The notes under the pieces were generated by a model that saw only the letters and a program-made list of their open reading frames with translations, was not told the origin of the DNA and searched no databases. The position numbers and the translations under genes are program-made. From an uncultured Porphyromonadaceae bacterium (GTDB taxonomy: Bacteria > Bacteroidota > Bacteroidia > Bacteroidales > Muribaculaceae), in the NCBI GenBank assembly GCA_902493335.1, contig CABUPJ010000008.1, positions 13,157 through 77,156 of the forward strand: DNA of 64,000 bases, read 5' to 3'. This document shows positions 16,321 through 25,053 of the stretch, piece by piece; the stretch's first letter is position 1, and each line of letters begins with the position of its first letter.

Positions 16321-17844
16321 TCAGCCCTGATGGACGGGACGCAGCAGGTCGTTGACAGTTTTGACGGGGTTGAACGTAGATGCAGGCACCTCGACAAATA
16401 CCGTCGACCAGTCGCTCATGGCACCGTTCCATAGACCGGGAAGTTCGAGGGCTCTGAGCTCGCGGCCGGCGAATGATTTCGACGAGATGAAGCCGGTGTC
16501 GGCATCGACATAGTCGGGCAGATAATATTTCGAGCCATCGGGACGCTTGGTATAGCAGACGAGGTCGACCGGGTTGAAGTGGGTAGCGTTCTTCATCATC
16601 GCCACAGCCTCGGCCGAAGCCGGATCAATCTGGGTCGATTCGAGAATCTGGGGTGACGCCGAGCCGTCGCGGTTGTAGGCGATGAACGGACCGCCGCCGG
16701 GCTCACCTTCGTTACGCACCATGCCGCAGACGCGGAGCGGGCGGTTGAATTTCTCTTTCAGATATATGGCGAGCGACCGGGTGTCAAGGCTGTCGGCGCG
16801 TTCATCTTTCGTGGCGAGAGTCTGATGGAGGTATGTGAGCATTTCCCTGAGGTCGCTGTCTGTGTAGCAGCCCGATTCGAGAGCCGACAGATAGGCGGCG
16901 ATGCGGTCATGGACGAGCATGAGAGTGCCGCCAAGCACCTGCTTGTACTGTATGGTCGACTCGCGGCGGCTGTCGGGCACGACATTGTCAATGTTCTTGA
17001 TGAACACGACCGCCGAATTGACATCGTTAAGATTCTCGATAAGCGCGCCGTGACCGCCGGGACGGAAGACAAGGCGGCCGTTGTCGTCACGGAACAGTTC
17101 GTTGTCGACGGTAGCTGCGACGGTGTCTGTCGACGGTTTCTGCTCTGACATGCTGATCTCATATTTCACGCCTGTCTTGGCCTCGATGGCAGGAAGCACT
17201 TCGGCGATTTTGGCTTCAAAGAGTTTGCGGTGGTCGGCCGAAACAGTAAAATGAAGCCTGACAACACCGTCGACAGCGGCGGTCTGAGCGCCTTCGACGA
17301 GCTGCTCTTCGAGCGAAGTGCGTGTGCCGTCGGCATATTTGTGGAACGTCAGAAGTGCTTTTGGCAGCTGTCCGTAGTTCATGCCTTCGGGTCTGATGAT
17401 GGCGGCTATGATATCTTTATATCGACGTTCGGCGATAAGCTCGTCGACTGTTTTGCCATGAAGTTTCTTCACGGCCTGCTCGAGTTCGGCCTTGAAGGGC
17501 GTTTCCGAGATATGGGCGATTAATTCTGCAACAGGGCTTCCCTCGGCGGGCTCCCCGGCATCGCCGTCGACGAAACTGAACAGGGCCTTGAACATACGCG
17601 ATGCGGCACCTGAGGCGGGAACAAACTTCAGCACTTCGCCGCCGTCGGCGAGATAGTCTTTCCAGCGGGCGACTGCCTCTGCCTCAGCCTTTGCGTCGAG
17701 TTTAAGAATACCGTTGCCGACAGTGGCCGACCCGGCAAGTTTAAGATAAGGGAAGCCTTCTTTGAAGCGTTTGAGCTGGGCTTCGACGGTCTCGCGTTTC
17801 ACGCCTTTGGCATCAATCTGCTTCTGATCGTTTTCTGTTATCAT
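16321..17844 (-). CDS. DUF4301 family protein, possible nucleotidyltransferase fold
   Basis: A 507-residue cytoplasmic protein of the Bacteroidota family DUF4301. The hallmark KFVPASGAASRMFK (73-86) looks like the nucleotide-binding loop of sugar nucleotidyltransferases, and near residues 262-292 there is GGHGALIENLND followed by FIKNIDNVVPD, which resembles the PxGHG and (I/V)DN segments of UDP-sugar pyrophosphorylases. On that basis I suspect a nucleotidyltransferase-type enzyme; family function is not established as far as I know. It has its own promoter and terminator and is monocistronic. No neighbour points to a pathway. Confidence 0.85.
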   Translation of the reverse strand: MITENDQKQIDAKGVKRETVEAQLKRFKEGFPYLKLAGSATVGNGILKLDAKAEAEAVARWKDYLADGGEVLKFVPASGAASRMFKALFSFVDGDAGEPAEGSPVAELIAHISETPFKAELEQAVKKLHGKTVDELIAERRYKDIIAAIIRPEGMNYGQLPKALLTFHKYADGTRTSLEEQLVEGAQTAAVDGVVRLHFTVSADHRKLFEAKIAEVLPAIEAKTGVKYEISMSEQKPSTDTVAATVDNELFRDDNGRLVFRPGGHGALIENLNDVNSAVVFIKNIDNVVPDSRRESTIQYKQVLGGTLMLVHDRIAAYLSALESGCYTDSDLREMLTYLHQTLATKDERADSLDTRSLAIYLKEKFNRPLRVCGMVRNEGEPGGGPFIAYNRDGSASPQILESTQIDPASAEAVAMMKNATHFNPVDLVCYTKRPDGSKYYLPDYVDADTGFISSKSFAGRELRALELPGLWNGAMSDWSTVFVEVPASTFNPVKTVNDLLRPVHQG

Positions 17845-17898
17845 GGTGTTTAGGGATGATATTTGATTATTTAGTGTTAGATGTTAAGTTTCAGACTC

Positions 17899-17930
17899 CA
17901 AATATATTGATTATTTGTGTTAGATACAAA
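17899..17930 (-). promoter_or_regulatory. Predicted promoter of the DUF4301 gene
   Basis: On the minus strand TTTG, 20 bases and TATATTTG match the consensus. The nine-base sequence gtgttagat occurs at 17874-17882 and 17917-17925, in the leader and in the spacer, and might be a regulator site. Confidence 0.65.
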
Positions 17931-19961
17931 TTATTTTGATATGCGCTTGATGAGGTTGTAGGCGCCCACGATGCCGAGCTCGCCCGCTTTGCTCAGGTCG
18001 GCGATGCCGGCGGCACGGTTGCCGAGTTTGAGATAGACGTAGCCGCGGTTGAAATACGCTTCACCCATATCGTCTTTAAGCTCGATGGCACGAGTGAACG
18101 AGGCGAGCGCCGACGTATAGTCTTCGAGTTCGATCAGTATATTGCCTTTGTTGAACCATGCGGGCGCTGTCGCCGGAGCAAGCTCGACAGCCTTATTGTA
18201 GTCATCAAGGGCGTCGTTGAGTTTCTTCGTGCGCAAGGTAGCACGCGTGACGGCGTCGACAGACGTGTCGGGATCATGGCCCATCAGCTCATACTTGTGA
18301 TAATTCGCCTGACCGCGCAGCATATAGGCCGGAGCGAAGTCGGGCGTAAGGGCAAGCGCCCTGCCGATGTCAGCGATGGCCGCGTCATAGTCGCGCGTGG
18401 TGATAAAGTCGAGAGCGCGGCCTATATAGTCGATGGCTCGCGGCGTGTGGGTCGCAATATATGAGTTATAATAGTCTATCGACTCGAAGTGACGCTTGAA
18501 CACTTCTTCGTCGAGATTGGGGAGCGCGTTGGTCACTACGACAACAAAGCGCAGTATGCGTGTCGCGTTGAGGTCGTCGACTTCCTTTATATAATATGTG
18601 TCTTCGCGCAGCTCTGTCGGCGAGGAGTAATAGCTGAGCTCCATAAGCGGCTCCCGTTCGATTGAGAGATTGCGATCCTGGACACGGCCACGTATCGCTG
18701 TATTGTTATATTCCTCTTCAATGTTGGCGTTATCGTCAACGGTCAGCAGCGTGGCAAAGCGTTTCGACACAAGCTCTGCCGGGATGTCATCGTCTCCGGC
18801 CTCGGCAACGGCGTTGCCGCCGGGAGTCTGCCCTTCTGTTTTCTCGACAGGTCTGGCTGCCTTGGCCAAAGCCATGGCCTTGTTGTAGTCACGCTCGGAA
18901 GCACGGAGATCATTGAGGCGGCGGTTAAGCTCGCTGCGCATATAATATGCACCGGGGAAATCGGGGAAAGCCTCGATGACACGGTTGATGTCGGCTATGC
19001 CCGCACGGTAATCACCTTTGTTGCGATAGATGAGAGCGCGGTTGTATAGAGCGCGGTAATCGTCGGGGTCAAGCTCGAGGACGCGGGTAAAGTCTTCGAG
19101 AGCACGGTCGTTGGCGCTCACCTCTGTCAGCAGCAGACCACGGTTGAATAACGCCGTCTGATTTAACGGCTCGAGCTGAAGGGCATAGTCATAGTCGGCC
19201 ATGGCGCCGAAGTAATCGTCGAGATTATATCTTAGAAACGCGCGGTTGATATAGAGTCCGGCAAACTTAGGCTGAAGTCTGATGGCCGTATTCATATCGT
19301 CAAGCGCACCTTTGTAATCTTTGGCCGAATTGATGGCGATGTCGGCACGCATGATATAGGCATTGAGTGCATTTTTATTGATAGACAGCGCTTTTTCGAT
19401 ATCTGCTGTCGCTCCGACCGTGTCGGCTCTGACGAGGCGCAGACGGGCGCGGCCGATATAGCCGTTGTCGAAGTTGGGATAGTAGCGCAGCAGTTCGTTG
19501 AAAGCCGTGTCGGCACGCTCATACTCCTCGATGTCCTGAAGGGCGAGCGCCTTGTTGAATATCAGATGGCGGTTGCGGGGCAAAAGCTCGATGGCGTGGT
19601 CATAGTCGTCGACGGCCTCGCGGGTGCGGCCGAGATTCTGGCGCGCGACACCTCTGACCTCCCATGCGTCAGAGAGGAATGGATTTAGCTCGAGCGCTTT
19701 TGAAGCATCGGCTTCGGCACCGGCATAGTCATCGAGATTTAGCTTGGCGATAGCACGCAGAAAATAGGGCCGTGCAAGATAAGGCTTGGCCTGTATAGCC
19801 TGATTGAAGTATTGTATCGACAGCATATAATCTTCAAAATAGAGCGCGTTCTGCCCCACCCTTATCACCTGGTCGGTGTTGACCTGGGCATCAATGCGTC
19901 CGGCCGGGAAAATCACGGTCAGAAAAATCAGAATCAAAAGGCGGTTCAGTTTTGAAGACAT
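17931..19961 (-). CDS. Exported tetratricopeptide repeat protein
   Basis: A 676-residue secreted protein. MSSKLNRLLILIFLTVIF... is a signal peptide, and for that reason I start at 19961 instead of 19982. About ten TPR units follow (e.g. DQVIRVGQNALYFEDYMLSI, ADASKALELNPFLSDAWEVR, ALQLEPLNQTALFNRGLLL), interrupted around residues 370-480 by a linker without repeats, and further TPRs to the end. It is expected to be a periplasmic scaffold for protein-protein contacts. The partner is unknown. A TAAATTTG element at 19999-20006 lies about 37 bases before the start. Confidence 0.85.
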   Translation of the reverse strand: MSSKLNRLLILIFLTVIFPAGRIDAQVNTDQVIRVGQNALYFEDYMLSIQYFNQAIQAKPYLARPYFLRAIAKLNLDDYAGAEADASKALELNPFLSDAWEVRGVARQNLGRTREAVDDYDHAIELLPRNRHLIFNKALALQDIEEYERADTAFNELLRYYPNFDNGYIGRARLRLVRADTVGATADIEKALSINKNALNAYIMRADIAINSAKDYKGALDDMNTAIRLQPKFAGLYINRAFLRYNLDDYFGAMADYDYALQLEPLNQTALFNRGLLLTEVSANDRALEDFTRVLELDPDDYRALYNRALIYRNKGDYRAGIADINRVIEAFPDFPGAYYMRSELNRRLNDLRASERDYNKAMALAKAARPVEKTEGQTPGGNAVAEAGDDDIPAELVSKRFATLLTVDDNANIEEEYNNTAIRGRVQDRNLSIEREPLMELSYYSSPTELREDTYYIKEVDDLNATRILRFVVVVTNALPNLDEEVFKRHFESIDYYNSYIATHTPRAIDYIGRALDFITTRDYDAAIADIGRALALTPDFAPAYMLRGQANYHKYELMGHDPDTSVDAVTRATLRTKKLNDALDDYNKAVELAPATAPAWFNKGNILIELEDYTSALASFTRAIELKDDMGEAYFNRGYVYLKLGNRAAGIADLSKAGELGIVGAYNLIKRISK

Positions 19962-19998
19962 ATATGACAGCTGTGATAGCAAATTACTTATTGAAAGA

Positions 19999-20006
19999 CA
20001 AATTTA
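19999..20006 (-). promoter_or_regulatory. Predicted -7 element of the TPR gene
   Basis: TAAATTTG on the minus strand, about 37 bases before the chosen TPR start. A TTTG lies 24 bases further upstream, a long spacing. Confidence 0.45.
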
Positions 20007-20059
20007 CTAATATTTTCGCTACCTGACCCACAAAAATTGTTAATCGCAGTTTTTATCTG

Positions 20060-20581
20060 TCAGTCTTCAATCACAAGCTCATAAAGCGCTTCTACTATAG
20101 AATCTGACACTTCGCCTGATATGGCCCGGTCTCCTGCCCGATGCACATATCTGTCCCACAGGCTAATGACTTTATAAATTCGGTCGCGGGTCAACGATTT
20201 ACGATGTTTTTCGACCCATTTGAGGGCTTCGGCGACATATAATTTCAAGGGATAAATCGATTTCGTACCCATACTGTATTCGAGATAGTCTTCATTATCC
20301 CAGCCAATCTGATTTACAAAATAAAGCCACGGACGCACCTGTTCCCAAGTGTTCCAGTCGAGTGTGTCACCCTCGACAGCAAGAGCCGATTGCAATCCGC
20401 GGGCAATTTCTTCGGGATCAATAGCAAGCGAATCGGAGGGAGCGATATTGTGTTCGATTGAATATCTGAGTCTGCCGCAATCGTTTACAGCGCGACCGCC
20501 CATCATCACAGGCATTGCCATTATCGCAAGAGTTGTGATTACAGCAAGTCTTATCTGAGTCAATCTATCCATAACTTTCAT
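20060..20581 (-). CDS. Small exported protein of unknown function, third gene of a trio
   Basis: A 173-residue protein with a hydrophobic N-terminus (RLAVITTLAIMAMPVMMGG) that looks like a signal peptide or anchor. The rest is predicted helical and Trp-rich (WNTWEQVRPWLYFVNQIGWDN) and matches no family I recognise. Its ATG overlaps the stop of the upstream gene by four bases (ATGA), so it is translated together with that gene. Function unknown. Confidence 0.7.
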   Translation of the reverse strand: MKVMDRLTQIRLAVITTLAIMAMPVMMGGRAVNDCGRLRYSIEHNIAPSDSLAIDPEEIARGLQSALAVEGDTLDWNTWEQVRPWLYFVNQIGWDNEDYLEYSMGTKSIYPLKLYVAEALKWVEKHRKSLTRDRIYKVISLWDRYVHRAGDRAISGEVSDSIVEALYELVIED

Positions 20582-21222
20582 TTATCTATCTTGTTTTCAA
20601 TCATTACTGAATCTATAAAATCACTTTGGGCGCCTTGGGCGTCCCAGTTTATGAATCTGACAAAACGCAGTATTCGGTCTGACCTTCGGTCAATCTCTAC
20701 ACCCCATGGACTATCGCCGAAACGATAAACATTGCCGAATCCCGCCACCCGTTCAAGCTCGGGATAGTCGGCAGCAGAGAGTCTGTCGCCCATCTTCAGC
20801 TCTCTGTATCTGAAACTTGGGTCAGTCGTCTCTACAACAAGCGGACGCGCCGGCTCAAGCGAATCGGCATCGCCGGCTGTTTCAAGTCCTATTGTATATA
20901 CGATGCCGTTAAGACGATATTTTACAGTCCGATACAAGGGACGCGCGGTAGGAACATACCTTATTGTAGTGACATCAACAAGTGCATCGCCGGTCGGTTT
21001 GAGTGCGGGCATATCATTCCATGACTTTCCTATAAACTGCTCAAGATTGCCGACGCGCATTTTTACACGCTTTACATGAAGCTGACGCGCAAGGCTTTGC
21101 GTTAGTGACGCATATGTGTCATACGAGGGAAGAAATTCCCAATAATCGCGGGCGGCAAGCGACGGCTGGGCCGCAATAACGCCCAAAAACAATATCTGTT
21201 TCAACTTTCTCATCGTCGCCAT
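20578..21222 (-). CDS. Exported protein of unknown function, second gene of a trio
   Basis: A 214-residue protein with an N-terminal signal peptide (MRKLKQILFLGVIAAQPSLA, if started at the ATG at 21213; the ATG at 21222 adds three residues). The mature part is rich in Arg, Asp and Tyr and probably mostly beta. No known domain is recognised. It begins one base after the first gene and overlaps the third by four bases. The tight packing suggests that the three products work together or form a complex in the envelope. Confidence 0.7.
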   Translation of the reverse strand: MATMRKLKQILFLGVIAAQPSLAARDYWEFLPSYDTYASLTQSLARQLHVKRVKMRVGNLEQFIGKSWNDMPALKPTGDALVDVTTIRYVPTARPLYRTVKYRLNGIVYTIGLETAGDADSLEPARPLVVETTDPSFRYRELKMGDRLSAADYPELERVAGFGNVYRFGDSPWGVEIDRRSDRILRFVRFINWDAQGAQSDFIDSVMIENKIDK

Positions 21223-21223
21223 A

Positions 21224-21919
21224 TCATTTAAACACAGTCATGACAGGCATGCCTACAAGATAATAGTCATGAAGAAGGCGGTCCTGTCGCTCGGTATAAT
21301 ACAACCCGTCGTTAAAGATTTCAGTTATCGCGTCGGTCATATAATAGGCAAATTCAACGTAAACACAATCGAGTTTCTCGGCTTCGATGCGTTTGGTTTT
21401 AATCACCTTATAGGGGTCACTCTCATAGAGGAAATCCCAGACTCTCAGGCTATGAATATTGAAATCCCTGACATATTCGCGTTGTAATACTGACTTGACC
21501 GGCAATACAATAGCCCGCTTGGCGCCCGGCACAACGGTTTCAAGGCTGAAATGTACACGATTCGCAATCACCGCATCCGCGCCAACATATATCCTGTCGC
21601 TATAACCAAGCGTCAGAAAAGGCAGCAATGGTGCAAACGACAATGTGTAACTGTCATTCGTCGAGTTATATCGATGTAGATAGACGCTATTGCAATATCC
21701 GGCATACTCACGCGGGTTTTTCGTCGGCAAATAGCTCGTAAACAGACTGATGGAATCGTTAAGTTTGTTGTGAACCGAAAAGTACAGCGAGTCGGGCGTT
21801 ATGCTGTCGAGAGTCGCGAAGACCGCACCATCGACACGGCGTCCGCTAATATCCTGAGGCAAAGCCCATACGACAGCAGCCACGATGGCAACTACAATAT
21901 TCCTGCAGAGAAGTTTCAT
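21224..21919 (-). CDS. Exported protein of unknown function, first gene of a trio
   Basis: A 231-residue protein with a signal peptide (MKLLCRNIVVAIVAAVVWALP), which is why I start at 21919; the longer frame to 22003 adds 28 residues with no signal. The mature part has many aromatic residues and alternating beta-like segments (LHRYNSTNDSYTLSFAPLLP) and no domain I know. It heads the three-gene cluster. A near-consensus -7 element (TAACTTCG) lies just upstream. Function unknown. Confidence 0.7.
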   Translation of the reverse strand: MKLLCRNIVVAIVAAVVWALPQDISGRRVDGAVFATLDSITPDSLYFSVHNKLNDSISLFTSYLPTKNPREYAGYCNSVYLHRYNSTNDSYTLSFAPLLPFLTLGYSDRIYVGADAVIANRVHFSLETVVPGAKRAIVLPVKSVLQREYVRDFNIHSLRVWDFLYESDPYKVIKTKRIEAEKLDCVYVEFAYYMTDAITEIFNDGLYYTERQDRLLHDYYLVGMPVMTVFK

Positions 21920-22045
21920 AATCGCGAAGTTAAAAAAATGTTTTGAAACAAGGACTTCCGGAGGTAATTTTAGCGCATTTTTCTTCACCTGCGTTGCAAC
22001 CAAGGTGCTGCGAGTGGTGTTTTAATGGTATTAATCACATCGCTT

Positions 22046-23341
22046 ATGTCACATAAAAAACATATCGTTGTCGTCGGAGGCGGTTTCGGCGGGCTGAATT
22101 TCACAAAACGAATCGATAAAAACCGTTTTGATGTCACAGTCATCGACCGTAACAACTATCACAGCTTCCCGCCGCTTTTCTATCAGGTCGCGGCAGGCTC
22201 ACTCGAACCGGCGAGCATCTCTTTTCCTTTCCGCCGCGAGCTGCGCGGCTGCAAGAACGGCGGATGCCGTTTTATGATGGGCGACGTCAGCGAGATTGAC
22301 CCTCGGGCCAAGACGGTCACGACCGATTACGGCACAGTCGATTATGACGAACTCGTCATCGCCGCAGGCACGACCAACAACTTTTTCGGCATCAAAGGCC
22401 TCTATGAACATGTCTACACACTGAAATCGACATCTGAAGCGATACGCTGCCGCAACGGCATACTCTCATGTCTCGAACGCGCCGCCAACGTCAGCGATCC
22501 CGACGAACGACGCCGGCTGCTGACTTTTGTCGTCATCGGCGGAGGCCCGGCAGGCGTCGAGATCGCCGGTGCCCTGGGTGAAGTGAAAAGTTTTGTCATC
22601 TCACGCGAATATCCGGGACTCGACCCCGACGAAGTGAAAGTAGCCCTCTTCGAAGGCAGCGACAGGCTGCTGAAAGCGATGACCGAAAAGTCGTCGTCCG
22701 ACGCTCTCGAGGCTCTAAAAAAACTCAACGTCGAAGTCCACACCGGCATGACGATGAAAGATTATGACGGCCGGTCGATACACTTTGCCGACGGGTCGAT
22801 TCTCGAGGCCGAGACTCTCGTATGGACAGCCGGCGTCACAGGCATCGGCTTTGAATTCAAAAACTGTGACATAGCTCCCGGCCCGGGCAACCGTCTTGCC
22901 GTCGACGCCTATAACCGTGTCGACGGACTCGACCACATTTATGCCATAGGCGACATATGTATCCACACCGACGAACGTTATCCCCACGGTTGTCCGCAGG
23001 TGGCCCAGGTCGCGATACAGCAGGGCGAGAAGCTTGCCGAAAATCTCAACCGCGGCCATGAGTTCGAGCCGTTTGTCTATAACGATAAGGGATCGATGGC
23101 CACCATCGGACGCAACAAGGCGGTCGTCGACCTTAAATATCTGCACTTCAAAGGCTGGTTTGCATGGATAACATGGATGATCGTGCATCTGATGAGCCTT
23201 CTGGGCATGCGCAACAAGATGATTGTCCTGCTCAACTGGACATGGAGCTACTTCAAACATTCATCTGCCCTGAGACTTATACTGCGCCCCGGCTGCATGC
23301 CGGCCGGCGACGGTGTCTGCGACAGGACGGTTTACAAATGA
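22046..23341 (+). CDS. ndh: Type II NADH:quinone dehydrogenase (NDH-2)
   Basis: A 431-residue single-subunit FAD enzyme that oxidises NADH and reduces quinone at the inner membrane without pumping protons. It has the FAD Rossmann motif VVVGGGFGGLN (residues 8-18), the NDH-2 segment PPLFYQVAAGSLEP, the NADH-binding motif VVIGGGPAGVEIAGALGE (about 163-180), the flavin segment YAIGDICIH and the quinone-site-like QVAQVAIQQGEKLAENL. A C-terminal amphipathic region (GWFAWITWMIVHLMSLLG) anchors it to the membrane. I choose the ATG at 22046 since the Rossmann strand follows immediately. The acetyltransferase gene starts 13 bases downstream. Confidence 0.92.
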   Translation: MSHKKHIVVVGGGFGGLNFTKRIDKNRFDVTVIDRNNYHSFPPLFYQVAAGSLEPASISFPFRRELRGCKNGGCRFMMGDVSEIDPRAKTVTTDYGTVDYDELVIAAGTTNNFFGIKGLYEHVYTLKSTSEAIRCRNGILSCLERAANVSDPDERRRLLTFVVIGGGPAGVEIAGALGEVKSFVISREYPGLDPDEVKVALFEGSDRLLKAMTEKSSSDALEALKKLNVEVHTGMTMKDYDGRSIHFADGSILEAETLVWTAGVTGIGFEFKNCDIAPGPGNRLAVDAYNRVDGLDHIYAIGDICIHTDERYPHGCPQVAQVAIQQGEKLAENLNRGHEFEPFVYNDKGSMATIGRNKAVVDLKYLHFKGWFAWITWMIVHLMSLLGMRNKMIVLLNWTWSYFKHSSALRLILRPGCMPAGDGVCDRTVYK

Positions 23342-23354
23342 CAAATACTCTGAC

Positions 23355-24395
23355 ATGGATATAAAGACAGGCATACGCCAATTGTTCAAAGACAACTTCA
23401 CGGTCAGCCGCGAATGGCTTGATTTCTATTTCTCGGCTGCATACGACGAGCGCTGCGCCCTGACCGCCGAGCAAGACGGCGCCATCGCCAGTTCGCTCAT
23501 GCTCGACAGCTACAGCATGAAGCTCGGCGACTCGTTTATCGACACAGGCTACATATTCGGAGCGTCGACAGCGCGCCGTCAGCGTGGCAAAGGGCTGATG
23601 AGCGCTCTTATAAAAGACGCACTGGCTGAAGCCCGCAACCGCGGTCACGCACTTGTCAATCTTATCCCGGCCTCCGACAGGCTGTATTTCTACTATGAAC
23701 GGTTCGGTTTCACGACTGTCTTCTACAGCGAGCGCCAGCGGTATACGTCGGCCCACCGGTTCGACATCGGCGACAGCTATCACCGTGTCAATGTCGATTA
23801 CGATGATTTCAACCGGCTCGAACTGATGCGCCGTGCCACTGTCATCCACAGTCGCGACGACTTCGACTACGCCGTCAGCGACACCTCTCTCGACGGCGGC
23901 AGCGCTGTGGCCGTAGCCGGCGACGACGGCGTCACATGCGCCGTCGCCTTCGCAACCCCCGGCAACGACAGTCTTCACGTCAGAATATTGCTTGCCGTTG
24001 ACGACAACGCCGCCGAAGCCGTCATGGGCGAGCTGAAAAAAGAATATCCCGACCTGATGTTTGTCGTCGACGCTTGTCCCGGCTCCAATCCCGCATCGCT
24101 GTGCCGGCAAGGCATGACCCGCATCACCGACGTGCGCCTGCTCCTCGACGCCGTAGCCGCCAACGACCCTGCGGCCGAACAGGTAATAAGAGTCCATGAC
24201 AGCCTCATACCACAGAACAACGGCGTTTACATTATCAGCGGCGGCGCCGTGACATACACCGATGCCACGATACGCCGTCTGACACTCGACGTCGACGCGT
24301 CGACACTTGCCCGGATAATCTTCAACTCGCCTCGTGTCGGTGCCGTCTTCGGCCTACCGTCGATGCGCCCCACCCTACAGCTCATGCCAGAGTAG
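23355..24395 (+). CDS. Eis-like GNAT N-acetyltransferase
   Basis: A 346-residue protein. The N-terminal GNAT domain contains the acetyl-CoA loop RRQRGKGL (74-81) and the typical C-terminal strand YFYYERFGF (111-119). A second, divergent GNAT-like part and a C-terminal sterol-carrier-like domain are suggested by length and by the ending LPSMRPTLQLMP, as in the Eis family. Eis enzymes acetylate amines such as lysines or aminoglycosides; the substrate here is unknown. The ATG at 23355 avoids overlap with ndh, with which it is probably co-transcribed. A strong hairpin terminates the gene. Confidence 0.85.
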   Translation: MDIKTGIRQLFKDNFTVSREWLDFYFSAAYDERCALTAEQDGAIASSLMLDSYSMKLGDSFIDTGYIFGASTARRQRGKGLMSALIKDALAEARNRGHALVNLIPASDRLYFYYERFGFTTVFYSERQRYTSAHRFDIGDSYHRVNVDYDDFNRLELMRRATVIHSRDDFDYAVSDTSLDGGSAVAVAGDDGVTCAVAFATPGNDSLHVRILLAVDDNAAEAVMGELKKEYPDLMFVVDACPGSNPASLCRQGMTRITDVRLLLDAVAANDPAAEQVIRVHDSLIPQNNGVYIISGGAVTYTDATIRRLTLDVDASTLARIIFNSPRVGAVFGLPSMRPTLQLMPE

Positions 24396-24397
24396 AA

Positions 24398-24431
24398 AAA
24401 GGGGTGTCCGCAGTTGCAGACACCCCCTTTG
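24398..24431. terminator. Bidirectional terminator hairpin, copy 1 of a duplicated element
   Basis: Eight-base arms ggggtgtc and gacacccc with a ten-base loop, preceded by five A and followed by TTT. It lies between the convergent acetyltransferase and toxin genes and can serve both. Twenty-three bases of it recur exactly at 25054-25076. Confidence 0.8.
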
Positions 24432-24448
24432 GTTTTAGCAATAGTAAA

Positions 24449-24718
24449 TCAGAATAATTCTGAGTGCGACCCAAAACGGACAAGTTTGATGATGCCTTCG
24501 TCCTTATCCCACCATATCAAAAGTGTGTCGCTCTCGACATGGCACTCCATGTAGTTGCGATAATTACCGGTCAATACATGAGGCCGATTTTCATCCGGAA
24601 TGGGTAATCCGTTGACAAGCAATTTAAGAATTTCCTCAAGTTTGTCTATTACTTCGGTCTTGTGCTTGTACCGCTTAAGGTCTTTCTTAAATTGAGACGT
24701 GAGTTTAAGGGTATTCAT
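24449..24718 (-). CDS. YafQ/RelE family toxin
   Basis: An 89-residue mRNA interferase of a type II toxin-antitoxin module; YafQ cuts mRNA in the ribosomal A site and blocks translation. Sequence support: SQFKKDLKRYKHK at the N-terminus, the central LTGNYRNYMECHVESD with the conserved His-Asp pair, and the C-terminal FGSHSELF with the catalytic-type His. The length is right and all key residues appear intact, so it is probably active. Its ATG overlaps the antitoxin stop by four bases. The pair is flanked by two copies of a hairpin. Confidence 0.88.
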   Translation of the reverse strand: MNTLKLTSQFKKDLKRYKHKTEVIDKLEEILKLLVNGLPIPDENRPHVLTGNYRNYMECHVESDTLLIWWDKDEGIIKLVRFGSHSELF

Positions 24719-24963
24719 AACGAATCGACAAAACTGCGGAAACTATTGAGATCGAGCGTTTCAAGCGTCTCTGAAGTTTCTGCTTCTTTCATGGCTGCGA
24801 GCGTGGTTTTGTTGGGTTTGTCAGCGACAAACGCCATCAATACGCTCTCCACCAGATTATTAAGGCTCCGATTATGACGTTTTGCCTCTGCCTGAAGACG
24901 AGAAAGGAGGTCTTCGCTCAGACGGAATGAAGTCTGTTTTCTGGAAATCGATGCTGTATTCAT
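24715..24963 (-). CDS. Ribbon-helix-helix antitoxin
   Basis: An 82-residue antitoxin. The N-terminal part (QTSFRLSEDLLSRLQAEAKR, then HNRSLNNLVES) is a ribbon-helix-helix DNA-binding domain, and the acidic C-terminus is the usual toxin-neutralising tail. The longer frame from 24999 would overlap the promoter, so I use the ATG at 24963. It is first in the operon and probably represses it through the palindrome at 24994-25005. It is more like Arc-type antitoxins than classical DinJ. Confidence 0.85.
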   Translation of the reverse strand: MNTASISRKQTSFRLSEDLLSRLQAEAKRHNRSLNNLVESVLMAFVADKPNKTTLAAMKEAETSETLETLDLNSFRSFVDSL

Positions 24964-24985
24964 AGTCTTATACTTTATTGTATCG

Positions 24986-25016
24986 CAAAGGTAATACATT
25001 TGTATAACACTTGCAA
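24986..25016 (-). promoter_or_regulatory. Toxin-antitoxin promoter with built-in palindromic operator
   Basis: On the minus strand TTG (25016-25014), 20 bases and TACCTTTG (24993-24986) form a consensus promoter. The spacer contains the inverted repeat ATACA-TT-TGTAT (24994-25005), well placed for an RHH antitoxin to block RNA polymerase. The -7 element ends 22 bases before the ATG. Confidence 0.7.
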
Positions 25017-25053
25017 GTCAAAATAGATTATTCTGCATCCTTTCTCACGAAAG

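Noticed and set aside
23277..24197. Open frame of 306 codons on the minus strand
   Set aside because: It lies opposite the Eis-like acetyltransferase gene, which has the acetyl-CoA motif and good context.
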